Assembly (NCBI RefSeq): GCF_000298195.1
Contig: NZ_BAHC01000062.1
Span: forward strand, 1 to 64,000
Length of the DNA stretch: 64,000 bases
Direction of reading: 5' to 3'
DNA from: Gordonia rhizosphera NBRC 16068
Lineage (GTDB): Bacteria; Actinomycetota; Actinomycetes; Mycobacteriales; Mycobacteriaceae
The translations under genes and the position numbers were made by a program. The notes beneath the pieces are model-generated. The model did not search any database, had not been told where the DNA came from, and saw only the letters and a list, made by a program, of their open reading frames with translations. Positions 18,868 to 28,303 of the stretch are shown here, piece after piece. Every line of letters begins with the position of its first letter. Position 1 is the first letter of the stretch.

Positions 18868-20978
18868 CAGTCCTCCTTCTCGGATTCGGTCTGCTGTTCG
18901 GCAGCGACCTGGGCGAGCGCCTGCCCGGCCGCGACCTTCTCACCGACGCGGGTCGCGATCGCCACGACACCGTCGATGGGTGCGGTCAGTGTGTGTTCCA
19001 TCTTCATCGCCTCAACGACGACGATCGGGCTGCCCGCGGTCACGGTGTTCCCGGCCGAGGCGAGGACAGCGACGACGGTGCCGGGCATCGGGGACAGGAT
19101 GTCACCGGCGTGCTCGTCGGCGGCCTCTTCCAGCAGCGGCCGGGCGACGTCGAGCACCCATGTGCCGTGTGGGCCGGCGACCCACCACGACCCGTCGACC
19201 TCGGCTTTCGACCACGACTGACTGACCCCGTTGACGATGAGCCGCCGCGTCTGGTCCCCGGCCCGTTGTGTGCGCCGGTAGGTGACCGACGCCTCCCACG
19301 GCTCACGGTCGGCGTCCTCGTAGATCACGGTGGCGTGCCCGGTCAACATCTCCTCGGTCGCGGACTCCACCAGGGTGGACACGGTGAAATGGTGTGGACC
19401 CCAGGTCAACCGGGTCACCACGGGTTCGACCTCGCCGATCCGCCAGCCCACCGCGGCCTGCCACACGTCGCCGCGGACGCGGGGGCCGATACGCGCCACC
19501 CCCACGAGCGCGAGAGCCTCGGGCACCGGTTCCGCCACCGCATAGTCGACGACGAGCCGATCGAGAAGGGCGGTGTCGAGGTCGGCGTCACGCACCGCCT
19601 GCTGCGCCAGCACGAAGCGGCAGAAATCGACGTTGGTCGTCACGCCGAGGACCCGGGTGTGCGCGAGCGCCTGATCGAGGCGTTCGAGGGCCTCGTCCCG
19701 GTCGTGTCCGTGGGCGATGACCTTCGCCAGCATCGGGTCGTAGTCGCTGCCCACCACGAGCCCCTCGGCCATCGCCGAGTCGACGCGCACTCCGCGGAAC
19801 GCATTGGGCCCGCTCGCTTCGCTCCCAGCGCCCGCCGCAGAGCTGTCGGGGTGTACGAGATGGGTGATCGTGCCGCCGGTCGGCAGGAACCCGTTTGCCG
19901 GATCCTCGGCGTAGACACGGGCCTCGATGGCGTGGCCGGTCAGCACGATATCGTCCTGGGCCAGGCCGAGCACCTCGCCGCGGGCGACCCGGATCTGCTG
20001 CTCCACCAGATCGATTCCCGTGACGAGCTCGGTCACCGGATGTTCGACCTGCAGGCGGGTGTTCATCTCCATGAAGAAGAACTCGTCGGGGCGGTGCGCG
20101 GACACGATGAACTCGACCGTGCCGGCGCCGGTGTAGCCGACGCTGCGGGCGGCGTCGCAGGCGGCCTGTCCGATCCGGGCGCGGGTGGCCTCGTCGAGCA
20201 GCGCCGACGGCGCCTCCTCGATGACCTTCTGATGCCGGCGCTGCAGCGAGCATTCACGTTCGCCGAGGTGGATGACGTTGCCGTGTTCGTCGGCGAGGAT
20301 CTGCACCTCGATGTGGCGCGGGGTGTCCACGAAGTGCTCGAGGAACAGCGCGTCGTCGCCGAACGCGGACCCGGCCTCGCGGCGGGCGCGTTGCAGGGCG
20401 GCGGGCAGGTCTGCGGCATCCTCCACCCGATGCATGCCCTTGCCTCCACCGCCGGCGCTCGGCTTGATCAGCACCGGGAACCCGATGTCGGGCGCCGCGG
20501 AGATGAGGTCCTCGTCGGCGAGACCGGGGCGGGACAGACCCGGCACCACCGGCACGTCGCGTTCGGTGACCGCGGCGCGGGCGGTGATCTTGTCGCCCAT
20601 CGTCGCGATTGCCTCGGCCGGTGGTCCGACGAAGACGATCCCGGCGTCGGCGAGTGCGGCCGCGAACTTCTGGTTCTCCGAGAGGAATCCGTAGCCGGGA
20701 TGGACCGCGTCGGCGCCGGTCTCGGTGGCCGCACGCACCACCGCGTCGATGTCGAGATAGCTCTGGGTGGCCGCGGCAGGACCGATCCGCACGGCGACGT
20801 CGGCCTCCCGGACGTGGCGCGCGTCGGCGTCGGCATCGGAGTAGACCGCGATGCTGCGGATTCCCATGCGGCGCAACGTATCGATGACCCGGCAGGCGAT
20901 CTCACCGCGGTTGGCGATGAGCACGCTGCGGATCGGCCGCGTGGCAGTGGTGTTGGGGCGGGTTGTCTGTGTCATCAT
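18867..20978 (-). CDS. accA1: Biotin-dependent acyl-CoA carboxylase alpha subunit (methylcrotonyl-CoA carboxylase type)
   Basis: A 703-residue fused biotin carboxylase / biotin carboxyl carrier protein. Visible: N-terminal [15 protein letters not shown], the ATP-grasp domain with [13 protein letters not shown] and [14 protein letters not shown], a middle BT domain, and the biotin site [10 protein letters not shown] near the C-terminus. Known: M. tuberculosis AccA1-AccD1 carboxylates 3-methylcrotonyl-CoA in leucine breakdown. It starts four bases after the accD1 stop and ends one base into the fadE start, the second gene of the operon. Confidence 0.94.
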   Translation of the reverse strand: MMTQTTRPNTTATRPIRSVLIANRGEIACRVIDTLRRMGIRSIAVYSDADADARHVREADVAVRIGPAAATQSYLDIDAVVRAATETGADAVHPGYGFLSENQKFAAALADAGIVFVGPPAEAIATMGDKITARAAVTERDVPVVPGLSRPGLADEDLISAAPDIGFPVLIKPSAGGGGKGMHRVEDAADLPAALQRARREAGSAFGDDALFLEHFVDTPRHIEVQILADEHGNVIHLGERECSLQRRHQKVIEEAPSALLDEATRARIGQAACDAARSVGYTGAGTVEFIVSAHRPDEFFFMEMNTRLQVEHPVTELVTGIDLVEQQIRVARGEVLGLAQDDIVLTGHAIEARVYAEDPANGFLPTGGTITHLVHPDSSAAGAGSEASGPNAFRGVRVDSAMAEGLVVGSDYDPMLAKVIAHGHDRDEALERLDQALAHTRVLGVTTNVDFCRFVLAQQAVRDADLDTALLDRLVVDYAVAEPVPEALALVGVARIGPRVRGDVWQAAVGWRIGEVEPVVTRLTWGPHHFTVSTLVESATEEMLTGHATVIYEDADREPWEASVTYRRTQRAGDQTRRLIVNGVSQSWSKAEVDGSWWVAGPHGTWVLDVARPLLEEAADEHAGDILSPMPGTVVAVLASAGNTVTAGSPIVVVEAMKMEHTLTAPIDGVVAIATRVGEKVAAGQALAQVAAEQQTESEKED

Positions 20979-20982
20979 CGGG

Positions 20983-22593
20983 TCACATCCTGAAGACGCC
21001 GTAGCCGGGATCGGCGAGCGGCGCGTATCGACATGTCTCCAAGGCCAATCCGAGCACGGTCCGGGTCTGGGCCGGATCGATGATCCCGTCGTCCCAGAGT
21101 CGTGCCGTCGAATAGTAGGCGTCGGACTGCGTCTCGAATTGTTGGCGGATCGGGGCCTTGAACTCTTCTTCGGCCTCGGCCGTCCAGTCCTTGCCGGATC
21201 GCTCGATCTGGTTGCGGCGCACCGTGGCCAGCGTGTCGGCGGCCTGCGGACCGCCCATCACCGAGATCCGAGCGTTGGGCCACATCCACAAGAACCGCGG
21301 CGAGTAGGCCCGCCCGCACATGGAGTAGTTGCCGGCGCCGAAGGAGCCGCCGACCATGACCGTGAACTTGGGTACCCGCGCGGTCGCGACCGCGTTGACC
21401 ATCTTCGCGCCGTTCTTGGCGATGCCGCCCTCTTCGTAGGCGCGGCCGACCATGAAGCCGGTGATGTTCTGCAAGAAGATCAGCGGAATGCGGCGCTGGT
21501 CGCAGAGTTCGATGAAATGCGCTCCCTTGAGAGCGGATTCGCTGAACAGCACGCCGTTGTTGGCGATGATTCCCACGGGATGGCCGTGGATGCGCGCGAA
21601 CGCAGTCACCAGGGTGGTACCGTAGTTCGCCTTGAACTCGGTGTATTCACCGGCGTCGCTGATGATCTCGATGATCTCGCGTGCATCGTAGGGAATGCGC
21701 GAGTCCGTCGGCACGACGTCGTAGATGTCGGTCTGCGCGCGCAGCGGGTCGCGCGCGCCAACGGTCTCCCACTGTGGCCGTTCACGGGGGCCGAGCGTCG
21801 CCACGATCTCACGGACCTTGGCCAGCGCCTGCTCGTCGTTGTCGACGAGGTGGTCGGTGACCCCGGAGACCGACGAGTGCATCGCTCCGCCGCCGAGTTC
21901 CTCGGCCGTCACGTCCTCGCCGGTGGCCGCCTTCACCAGCGGCGGGCCGGCCAGGAAGATGGTGCCCTGATTACGCACGATGACCGTCTCGTCGCTCATC
22001 GCGGGCACGTAGGCACCGCCTGCAGTCGACGACCCCAGCACCGCCGCGATCTGCGGGATACCGGCCGCGCTCATCGTCGCCTGGTTGAAGAAGATCCGGC
22101 CGAAGTGCTCGCGGTCGGGGAACACCTCGTCCTGCTGCAACAGCATCGCGCCGCCGGAATCGACGAGGTAGATGCACGGCAGCCGGTTGGCCGCGGCGAT
22201 CTCCTGGGCGCGGAGATGCTTCTTGACCGTCACCGGGTAGTAGGTGCCACCGGACACGGTCGCATCGTTGGCGACGATCATGCATTCGCGACCGGCGACC
22301 CGACCCACGCCGGCGACGACGCCCGCCGAGGGCACCCGCCCGTCGTACATTCCGTGCGCGGCGAGCGGCGCGACCTCGAGGAACGGCGAACCCACGTCGA
22401 GGAGTCGGTCGACCCGGTCGCGCGGGAGCAGTTTGCCCCGCGAGATGTGTCGTTCACGGGCCTTCTCCCCGCCTCCCTGGCGGGCCTCCCGCAGCCGGTC
22501 CCGCAGCAATGCGACGCCGGACAGGTGAGCCTCGCGGGAGCCGGTGTCCGAGGGCCCGGCGGATGCTTCTGCACTGAAGGTGCTGGTCACCAT
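20983..22593 (-). CDS. accD1: Acyl-CoA carboxylase beta subunit (methylcrotonyl-CoA carboxylase type)
   Basis: A 536-residue carboxyltransferase that moves CO2 from biotin to 3-methylcrotonyl-CoA. Visible: the crotonase-fold core with [38 protein letters not shown], and the C-terminal half with [19 protein letters not shown] and [13 protein letters not shown]; these are MCC-beta-type sequences. First gene of the operon. ATG 22593 is preferred over the in-frame TTG just before it; AAAGG lies at about -8 and is partly inside the palindromic operator at 22600-22623. Confidence 0.94.
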   Translation of the reverse strand: MVTSTFSAEASAGPSDTGSREAHLSGVALLRDRLREARQGGGEKARERHISRGKLLPRDRVDRLLDVGSPFLEVAPLAAHGMYDGRVPSAGVVAGVGRVAGRECMIVANDATVSGGTYYPVTVKKHLRAQEIAAANRLPCIYLVDSGGAMLLQQDEVFPDREHFGRIFFNQATMSAAGIPQIAAVLGSSTAGGAYVPAMSDETVIVRNQGTIFLAGPPLVKAATGEDVTAEELGGGAMHSSVSGVTDHLVDNDEQALAKVREIVATLGPRERPQWETVGARDPLRAQTDIYDVVPTDSRIPYDAREIIEIISDAGEYTEFKANYGTTLVTAFARIHGHPVGIIANNGVLFSESALKGAHFIELCDQRRIPLIFLQNITGFMVGRAYEEGGIAKNGAKMVNAVATARVPKFTVMVGGSFGAGNYSMCGRAYSPRFLWMWPNARISVMGGPQAADTLATVRRNQIERSGKDWTAEAEEEFKAPIRQQFETQSDAYYSTARLWDDGIIDPAQTRTVLGLALETCRYAPLADPGYGVFRM

Positions 22594-22599
22594 CAACCT

Positions 22600-22623
22600 T
22601 TCAGTTAGTGGTTATTAACTGAA
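22600..22623. promoter_or_regulatory. Palindromic operator of the leucine operon
   Basis: TTCAGTTA-N8-TAACTGAA is a perfect 8-bp inverted repeat right before the accD1 start, overlapping its Shine-Dalgarno. Size and symmetry fit a TetR-family site; the TetR gene at 26548-27180 (Rv2506-like) is the natural candidate. No second copy was found by eye near the other genes of the cluster. Confidence 0.72.
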
Positions 22624-22680
22624 TGCATCGTACGACAGAACGGGGGCACTTGTCACCTGCCTTCACATTCTGTCAGCCAA

Positions 22681-22696
22681 GGTGACGTGGATCACG
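22681..22696. promoter_or_regulatory. Possible CRP/GlxR site upstream of the oxidoreductase gene
   Basis: GGTGACGTGGATCACG matches eight of the ten fixed positions of TGTGA-N6-TCACA. It lies nine bases before a possible -10 box TACTGT (22705-22710), so binding would overlap the -35 region. Prediction by eye only. Confidence 0.35.
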
Positions 22697-22813
22697 GAAT
22701 TCCGTACTGTGGAGAGAGGCCCGCCACCCCTGGGCCCGTCACAACAGATGCCCGCGACACCACCACCCATGGCTGTCGGGGACCGAAATATGAACAGAAG
22801 GCCAGGTAACCCC

Positions 22814-25800
22814 ATGACCCTCGCAGACGACCGCGCCCACAGACTCGGCACCTATTCCGAGCCGGAGACCACCCCGTTCACCGGGGCCTCGTTCTCCCTC
22901 GACGACCGCTACACACGCGAGTCGGGCACCATTTATCTCACCGGCATCCAGGCCCTCGTCCGGATGGTCCGGGACCGCGCTCGCATCGACCGGCGCCAGA
23001 ATCTGCGCACCGCCTCCTTCATCTCCGGCTACGAGGGCTCCCCGCTGGCCGGCTACGACCTCGAGATCGCACGCCGCAAGAACTACCTCGAACCTCTCGA
23101 CATCGTGCATCGCCCGGGCCTCAACGAGGAGCTCGCCGCCACCTCGGTGATGGGCTCGCAGATCGCCGGACAGCTGACCGACCTCGCACCCGACCCCGAC
23201 GGCAACGCACGCGACGGCGTCGTCGGATATTGGTACGGCAAGGCTCCCGGTCTGGACCGGGCCGCCGATGCGCTGCGGCACGCGAACATGATCGGCACCC
23301 ACCCGTCGGGCGGAGCCGTCGCCATCGTCGGTGACGACCCGGGCGCGAAAAGCTCGACGCTGCCCTGCGCATCGGAGATGGCGCTCGCCGACTTCTACAT
23401 GCCGATCCTGTATCCCGCTGATTCGCAGGACATCCTGGACCTCGGTGTGCACGCTGCGGTCATGAGCCGGGTGAGTGGCCTGTGGACGTCGCTGAAGATC
23501 TCCGCGCACGTCGCCGACGGTGCATCGACCGCCGAGGTCGATCCGACACGGATCATGCCGGTCTACGGCGATCTGGGCCGCAGCCCGCACGTTCCGAGCG
23601 GCAACCTCCTGGGCGCGAATCTGAAGGAGCTCGAACAGAATCAGCAGACCACCCGGATACCCCGCGCACTGGAGTACGCCCGCCTGAACGGCCTCAACCG
23701 GATCGTCGTGTCGAGCTCCGACGACCGCATCGGTATCGTGGCCGCCGGAAAGACCTATCTCGATCTTCGAGAGTCGTTGCGGCTCATCGGTATCACCGAT
23801 GCAGATCTGAACCGTCTCGGCATCCGCATCCTCAAGCTCGGGATGGTCTATCCGATCGAGCGGGACATCCTGAACCGCTTCATGTTCGACACGGCCACCG
23901 GCGACCTCGACGAGGTGATCATCGTCGAGGAGAAGCGCGACTTCATCGAGACGATGATGCGCGACATCCTCTTCCGGCATCCGCGGGCCCCGCGCATTGT
24001 CGGCAAGGTCAACGAGGACGGTTCGACGCTGTTCTCCCGGTTCGGCGAACTCGACGTCGACGCGGTGACCCGCGGCCTCGCCAACCGTCTCGCCCGACAC
24101 CATGACATCGACGCGGCCCGGGACTGGCTCGACCGCAAGGCCGCCCGGCCGACCCGCATCGACCTGCCGCTCGCCGTGCGCAGCCCCTATTTCTGCTCGG
24201 GCTGCCCGCACAACAGCTCGACCAAGGTCTCCGATGACACGTTGGTCGGAGCCGGCATCGGTTGTCACGTCATGGTGCTGCTGATGGACCCGAAGCAGGT
24301 CGGCGACGTCACCGGGGTCACCCAGATGGGTGGCGAGGGGGCACAGTGGCTCGGCATGGCCCCGTTCGTGACCCAGAACCACTTCGTGCAGAACGTCGGC
24401 GACGGCACGTTCATGCACTCGGCTTCGCTGGCACTGCGCGCCGCGGTGGCATCGGGCGAGAACATCACCTACAAGCTGCTCTACAACGGCACCGTCGCGA
24501 TGACCGGCGGACAGGATCCGGTGGGCGCCATGGATCTGCCGCGTCTGACGTCACTGCTTCTCGACGAACGGGTGGCGCGGGTCGTGGTCACCTCCGACGA
24601 TCCCAAGCGCACCAGTGCGCTCGGGCTCCGGAAGGAGGTCGAGGTCCGCCATCGCGACGAGACGCTCGACGTGCAAACCGAACTCGCCGCGGTACCCGGG
24701 GTCACCGTGCTCGTACACGACCAGTACTGCGCCGCGGAGAAGCGCCGCAAGCGCAAGCGGGGCACCCTGGACACGCCGAACCAGCGGGTGATGATCAACG
24801 AGCGCATCTGTGAGGGCTGCGGCGATTGCGGCGAGAAGTCCAACTGCCTGTCGGTGCACCCGGTCGAGACCGAGTTCGGACGCAAGACGCGTATCGACCA
24901 GAGTTCCTGCAACCTGGACTTCTCCTGCCTCAAGGGAGACTGCCCGTCGTTCGTCAAAGTCACCCCCGGGACACGACGTGACCGTGCCCGCGCCGAAGAC
25001 ATCGACGCCACCGTGCTTCCCGCTCCGATGATGCCGACGCTGCGGGACACGTTCTCGATGCGCGTCACCGGTATCGGCGGTACCGGCGTGGTCACGGTGT
25101 CGCAGGTGCTCGCCACTGCCGCGGTGCTCGACGGCCACGCGGCCCGCACAGTCGACATGACCGGGCTCGCCCAGAAGGGCGGCGCCGTCGTGAGCGATGT
25201 GAAGGTCTCCCCGACAGTCGTCGAACAGGCCGCCAAGGTCGCTCCCGACGAATGCGATCTCTATCTGGCGTGCGATCCGTTGGTCGGCACCGATCCGGTC
25301 AACCTCAAGGTCGCCGCGCCGGAGAAGACCGTGGCCGTCGTCTCGACGACGCAGATCCCCACGGGCGCAATGGTCATCGACACCACAGTCGGTTTCCCCG
25401 CCGACGCCCAGGTCCACTCCGCGATCGACGCGAAGGTGAACCGGGCAGTGTATCTCGATCCCGGTGCGCTGTCGACGGGCCTGTTCGGCGACGAGCAGTA
25501 CGCCAACATGGTCATGGTCGGGGCCGCGTATCAGGCCGGCGCGCTCGCCATCTCGGCGGATGCCATCGAACGGGCCATCGAGCTCAACGGCGTCGCGGTC
25601 GAGGCCAACATCCAGGCGTTCCGTCGGGGGCGGCAGGTTGTCGTCGATCCGGATGCGGTGTCGGAGGCCCTGGCGTCGATGCACGGTGCATCATCGTCTG
25701 AACTCACCCCGAGTGAGCACGCGCTGGCGGAGGTGGCACGGCTGGGATTCGGCGACGAGCTGTCGCGCACGGTCGCGATCCGCTACGACGAATTGATCGC

Positions 25801-26377
25801 CTACGCCGACGAGCGTTATGCGCGTGATTATCTCGACCTGGTCGCCCAGGTGCACGGCAGCGAGAACGGGAACGCGCTGACCGACGCGGTGGCACGCAAC
25901 CTGTACAAGTTGATGGCCTACAAGGACGAGTACGAGGTCGCGCGACTCACCGCGGACCCCGACTTCGCCGCCACGATCGCCGAACAATTCGGCGACGACG
26001 CGCAGGTCGCGGTGCGGCTGCACCCGCCGACACTGCGCGAGATGGGCATGAAGGAGAAGATGTCGCTCGGCGCGTGGGCCGACCGCCCGCTGGCCGGCCT
26101 GGCCAAGATGAAGCGACTGCGCGGAACGAAGCTGGACCCGTTCGGCCGCAGCGAGGTCCGGCGGACCGAGCGCGCTCTGATCGTCGAGTACCGGGAGATC
26201 GTCGACGCCATCCTGGGTGGGCTGGCGAGCGGACGGATCGGGGCGGACCAACTTCCCGCCGCCGTCGATCTCGCCGATCTGCCCGACATGGTTCGTGGCT
26301 ACGAGAGCATCAAGATGCGTAACGTCGCCCGATACCGGGAGGAGGTCGCCCGCCGGCGCGCCACACTCGGTATCTGA
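22814..26377 (+). CDS. Fused indolepyruvate/2-oxoacid:ferredoxin oxidoreductase
   Basis: A 1187-residue fusion of IorA- and IorB-like parts that oxidatively decarboxylates aryl or branched 2-oxoacids to acyl-CoA. Order: N-terminal pyrimidine-binding domain (SGYEGSPLAGYDLEI), ThDP-binding domain with RSPYFCSGCPHNSSTKV and the GDGTF...NGT motif, a four-Cys ferredoxin-like insert (ICEGCGDCGEKSNC and CNLDFSCLKGDC), then the gamma/IorB domain (VTGIGGTGVVTVSQVL) and a C-terminal DUF6537-like region. Start ATG 22814; the frame is open further upstream without a good start. Divergent from the leucine operon with 220 bp between starts. In context it may make isovaleryl-CoA from 2-oxoisocaproate, replacing BkdABC; this is inference. 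Confidence 0.9.
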   Translation: MTLADDRAHRLGTYSEPETTPFTGASFSLDDRYTRESGTIYLTGIQALVRMVRDRARIDRRQNLRTASFISGYEGSPLAGYDLEIARRKNYLEPLDIVHRPGLNEELAATSVMGSQIAGQLTDLAPDPDGNARDGVVGYWYGKAPGLDRAADALRHANMIGTHPSGGAVAIVGDDPGAKSSTLPCASEMALADFYMPILYPADSQDILDLGVHAAVMSRVSGLWTSLKISAHVADGASTAEVDPTRIMPVYGDLGRSPHVPSGNLLGANLKELEQNQQTTRIPRALEYARLNGLNRIVVSSSDDRIGIVAAGKTYLDLRESLRLIGITDADLNRLGIRILKLGMVYPIERDILNRFMFDTATGDLDEVIIVEEKRDFIETMMRDILFRHPRAPRIVGKVNEDGSTLFSRFGELDVDAVTRGLANRLARHHDIDAARDWLDRKAARPTRIDLPLAVRSPYFCSGCPHNSSTKVSDDTLVGAGIGCHVMVLLMDPKQVGDVTGVTQMGGEGAQWLGMAPFVTQNHFVQNVGDGTFMHSASLALRAAVASGENITYKLLYNGTVAMTGGQDPVGAMDLPRLTSLLLDERVARVVVTSDDPKRTSALGLRKEVEVRHRDETLDVQTELAAVPGVTVLVHDQYCAAEKRRKRKRGTLDTPNQRVMINERICEGCGDCGEKSNCLSVHPVETEFGRKTRIDQSSCNLDFSCLKGDCPSFVKVTPGTRRDRARAEDIDATVLPAPMMPTLRDTFSMRVTGIGGTGVVTVSQVLATAAVLDGHAARTVDMTGLAQKGGAVVSDVKVSPTVVEQAAKVAPDECDLYLACDPLVGTDPVNLKVAAPEKTVAVVSTTQIPTGAMVIDTTVGFPADAQVHSAIDAKVNRAVYLDPGALSTGLFGDEQYANMVMVGAAYQAGALAISADAIERAIELNGVAVEANIQAFRRGRQVVVDPDAVSEALASMHGASSSELTPSEHALAEVARLGFGDELSRTVAIRYDELIAYADERYARDYLDLVAQVHGSENGNALTDAVARNLYKLMAYKDEYEVARLTADPDFAATIAEQFGDDAQVAVRLHPPTLREMGMKEKMSLGAWADRPLAGLAKMKRLRGTKLDPFGRSEVRRTERALIVEYREIVDAILGGLASGRIGADQLPAAVDLADLPDMVRGYESIKMRNVARYREEVARRRATLGI

Positions 26378-26391
26378 GCGCAAGGGACCTC

Positions 26392-26522
26392 GGTCTCGAC
26401 AAGCTCGATCCGGCGGATACGCCACTCACTCCGTTCGCGACTACTCGACCAGCGGAAGGGACACCCCCACCGCTGGTCGAGTGCGACGAGCGAGCGAAGC
26501 GAGCCCGACGCGTATCGAGACC
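26392..26522. repeat. REP-like nested palindrome between convergent genes
   Basis: Outer arms GGTCTCGA (26392) and TCGAGACC (to 26522) enclose an inner perfect 12-bp stem (26444-26455 with 26470-26481, arm CTCGACCAGCGG, loop 14). The sequence resembles the GGTCTCGATACG...CTCGACCAGCGG palindromes scattered between genes in Gordonia and Rhodococcus. It lies between the convergent oxidoreductase and TetR genes and may end both transcripts. Confidence 0.75.
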
Positions 26523-26547
26523 ACCACCGCACCGAGAATCCGAGTGT

Positions 26548-27180
26548 TCAGGATCGCCGCGCCAGCAAGGCCGACCAGGCCATCGAGGTCAACAGCTCTC
26601 GAAGCGCGGCCCGCGGATACGGCGGCAACCGATGCGACGAGTTGAGCAGACCAAAGGTCGCGTGGACGCGAACCCTGGCCTCCTCCCGCGTCATCTCCGC
26701 GGTGCCCGACTCGGAATGCACCGCCAACAACACGTCCACCCACTGCTCGACGTAGCGCCGCTGCAGCGACCGCACCTGATGGTTGGCGTCCGGGGTCATC
26801 GACGACAGGTCGCGATCCTGCACCGCGATCAGATCGGGTTTGGTGACCAGGACGTCGATGTGGAAGCCGATGAGGTCGCGCAGCGTCTGCTCGGGCGACT
26901 CCGCGCGACCGACCACCTCGGCACCACCGTCGTGCAACCGCTGGCTGATGTCGACGAGCATCTGATCGAGCAGGTCGATCTTCGACGAGAAGTGCCGGTA
27001 CATGGCCGGGCCGCTCACCCCGACCGCCCCGCCGATGTCCTCGAGCGTCACACCCGCGAAGCCACGATCGGCCATCAGCCGCGCAGCGGCCTCCAACAGT
27101 TCGGCGCGCCGGGCCGCCTTCGCCTGCCCGCGTCGCGTGCGGGCGACCGGCTCGGAGGACGGAGTGGACTGCGTGGACAT
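26548..27180 (-). CDS. TetR-family regulator, Rv2506-like
   Basis: A 210-residue TetR regulator. Visible: helix-turn-helix in GFAGVTLEDIGGAVGVSGPAMYRHFSS (residues ~40-65) with the canonical GPAMYRHF recognition helix, then an all-helical ligand domain. Start ATG 27180 chosen because the next residues match TetR N-termini; the frame stays open upstream. It is the likely repressor of the accD1 operon through the palindrome at 22600-22623, as Rv2506 adjoins the orthologous cluster in M. tuberculosis. The inducer is probably a branched acyl-CoA. Confidence 0.87.
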   Translation of the reverse strand: MSTQSTPSSEPVARTRRGQAKAARRAELLEAAARLMADRGFAGVTLEDIGGAVGVSGPAMYRHFSSKIDLLDQMLVDISQRLHDGGAEVVGRAESPEQTLRDLIGFHIDVLVTKPDLIAVQDRDLSSMTPDANHQVRSLQRRYVEQWVDVLLAVHSESGTAEMTREEARVRVHATFGLLNSSHRLPPYPRAALRELLTSMAWSALLARRS

Positions 27181-27232
27181 GATGAGTTCGCACTCTACAG
27201 CCGCACCGGCGCCACGCGGAGCGCCGAGCCGA

Positions 27233-27859
27233 TCACCACCCGTTGAGGTGCAGCACGTCGTCGAGCGGCCGGCGCGGTGCCGGGCGGAAATCGGTGCCCT
27301 TGGTGTAGGCGACCGGCAGCAGGACCCCCTGATGGACGGTCGACGGGATGCCGAGGATCTGCGCGACCTCACGCTCGTAGACGAGGTGCAGCGTCGTCCA
27401 CGCCGACCCCAGCCCACGTGCCCGCAGCGCCAGCGAGAAGCTCCACGCCGCGGGCAGCAGCGACCCCCACATGCTCGCCTGATTGCCGGGCGGCAGGTCA
27501 CTGCCGGTATCGATCGCACCGAGCACGAGAACCGGAACCTGGCCCATGACGTCGGCGAGGTATTGCGAACTCGACCGGATGCGCCCCATCGTCGCGTCGT
27601 CGGTCTTCGGACGCGACGCCGCGTAGTCATTGTACGAGCGCGCGTAGTGGTCGGCGACCTTCTGTTTGAGGTCGGCATCGGTCAGCACGATCCAGTGCCA
27701 GCTCTGGGTGTTGCTCCCCGACGGTGCCTGCAGCGCGATGTCGAGGCATTCGTGGATGACGTCGAGCGGCACCGGACGATCGAGGTCGAGACGCTTGCGC
27801 ACCGAGCGGGTGGTGGTGAGGAGTTCATCGGGATTGAGCGGGAGCAATTCGGCGACCAT
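27233..27859 (-). CDS. Nitroreductase-family protein
   Basis: A 208-residue FMN-dependent nitroreductase-like protein. Visible: TTRSVRKRLDLDRPV at the N-terminus (FMN phosphate contacts), QAPSGSNTQSWHWIVL, and SLALRARGLGSAWTTLHL near the C-terminus, the order seen in the family. Start at ATG 27859 with GAGGGTGAAGAG before it is better than an upstream in-frame start. It starts 45 bp downstream of the nudix stop (27905) on the same strand and may be co-transcribed. Substrate unknown: quinone, nitroaromatic or flavin-dependent dehydrogenation are all possible. Confidence 0.87.
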   Translation of the reverse strand: MVAELLPLNPDELLTTTRSVRKRLDLDRPVPLDVIHECLDIALQAPSGSNTQSWHWIVLTDADLKQKVADHYARSYNDYAASRPKTDDATMGRIRSSSQYLADVMGQVPVLVLGAIDTGSDLPPGNQASMWGSLLPAAWSFSLALRARGLGSAWTTLHLVYEREVAQILGIPSTVHQGVLLPVAYTKGTDFRPAPRRPLDDVLHLNGW

Positions 27860-27904
27860 CTCTTCACCCTCTCGCGACCACGGGCAGGATTCAACCACTT
27901 CCGG

Positions 27905-28303
27905 CTACGGCAGCAGACCGGCCCGCCGCAGGTGTCCGACGAGACCGGTCGTGGTGTCGACGTCGGACAAGTCGGCCGCGGCGTACCAGCGGGCATCGGC
28001 GGCATCGGTGCCCGCCGCGAGCCGACCCGAGCGCACCGAGGCGTAGTAGTCGTGGACCTCGAACACGTCGCCGTGCCCGGTCGGGATGTCGACGACCCAG
28101 GCTCGCTCCCCGACCTCGACGACGAGCCCGGTCTCCTCCCAGACCTCGCGAATCACGGCCTCGGCCAGGGTTTCTCCGGGCTCGACCTTGCCGCCGGGCA
28201 CCGTCCAGCGCCCGGCCTGCGGTTCGTTGCGCCGCTGCACCAGCAAGAACCGCCCCTGTTTGTCACGGATAATCGCCCCCACCGCCCGGATGCGGCGGGT
28301 CAT
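27905..28303 (-). CDS. NUDIX hydrolase
   Basis: A 132-residue Nudix protein that hydrolyses nucleoside diphosphates linked to another group. Visible: Nudix box from GGKVEPGETLAEAVIR on through EVWEETGL, which fits GX5EX7REUXEEXGU fully. The first strand VGAIIRDKQGRFLLVQRR is typical of MutT-like members. The ATG overlaps the stop of the carboxyltransferase gene by four bases. The exact substrate (oxidised nucleotide, ADP-ribose, other) cannot be told. Confidence 0.92.
   Translation of the reverse strand: MTRRIRAVGAIIRDKQGRFLLVQRRNEPQAGRWTVPGGKVEPGETLAEAVIREVWEETGLVVEVGERAWVVDIPTGHGDVFEVHDYYASVRSGRLAAGTDAADARWYAAADLSDVDTTTGLVGHLRRAGLLP

Noticed and set aside
18993..20993. Long plus-strand frame opposite accA1
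   Set aside because: accA1 on the minus strand has full biotin carboxylase and biotin-site motifs; the plus-strand frame has none.
22739..24418. Long minus-strand frame opposite the 2-oxoacid oxidoreductase
   Set aside because: The plus-strand product is a clear IOR-family protein; the opposite frame lacks any recognisable motif.
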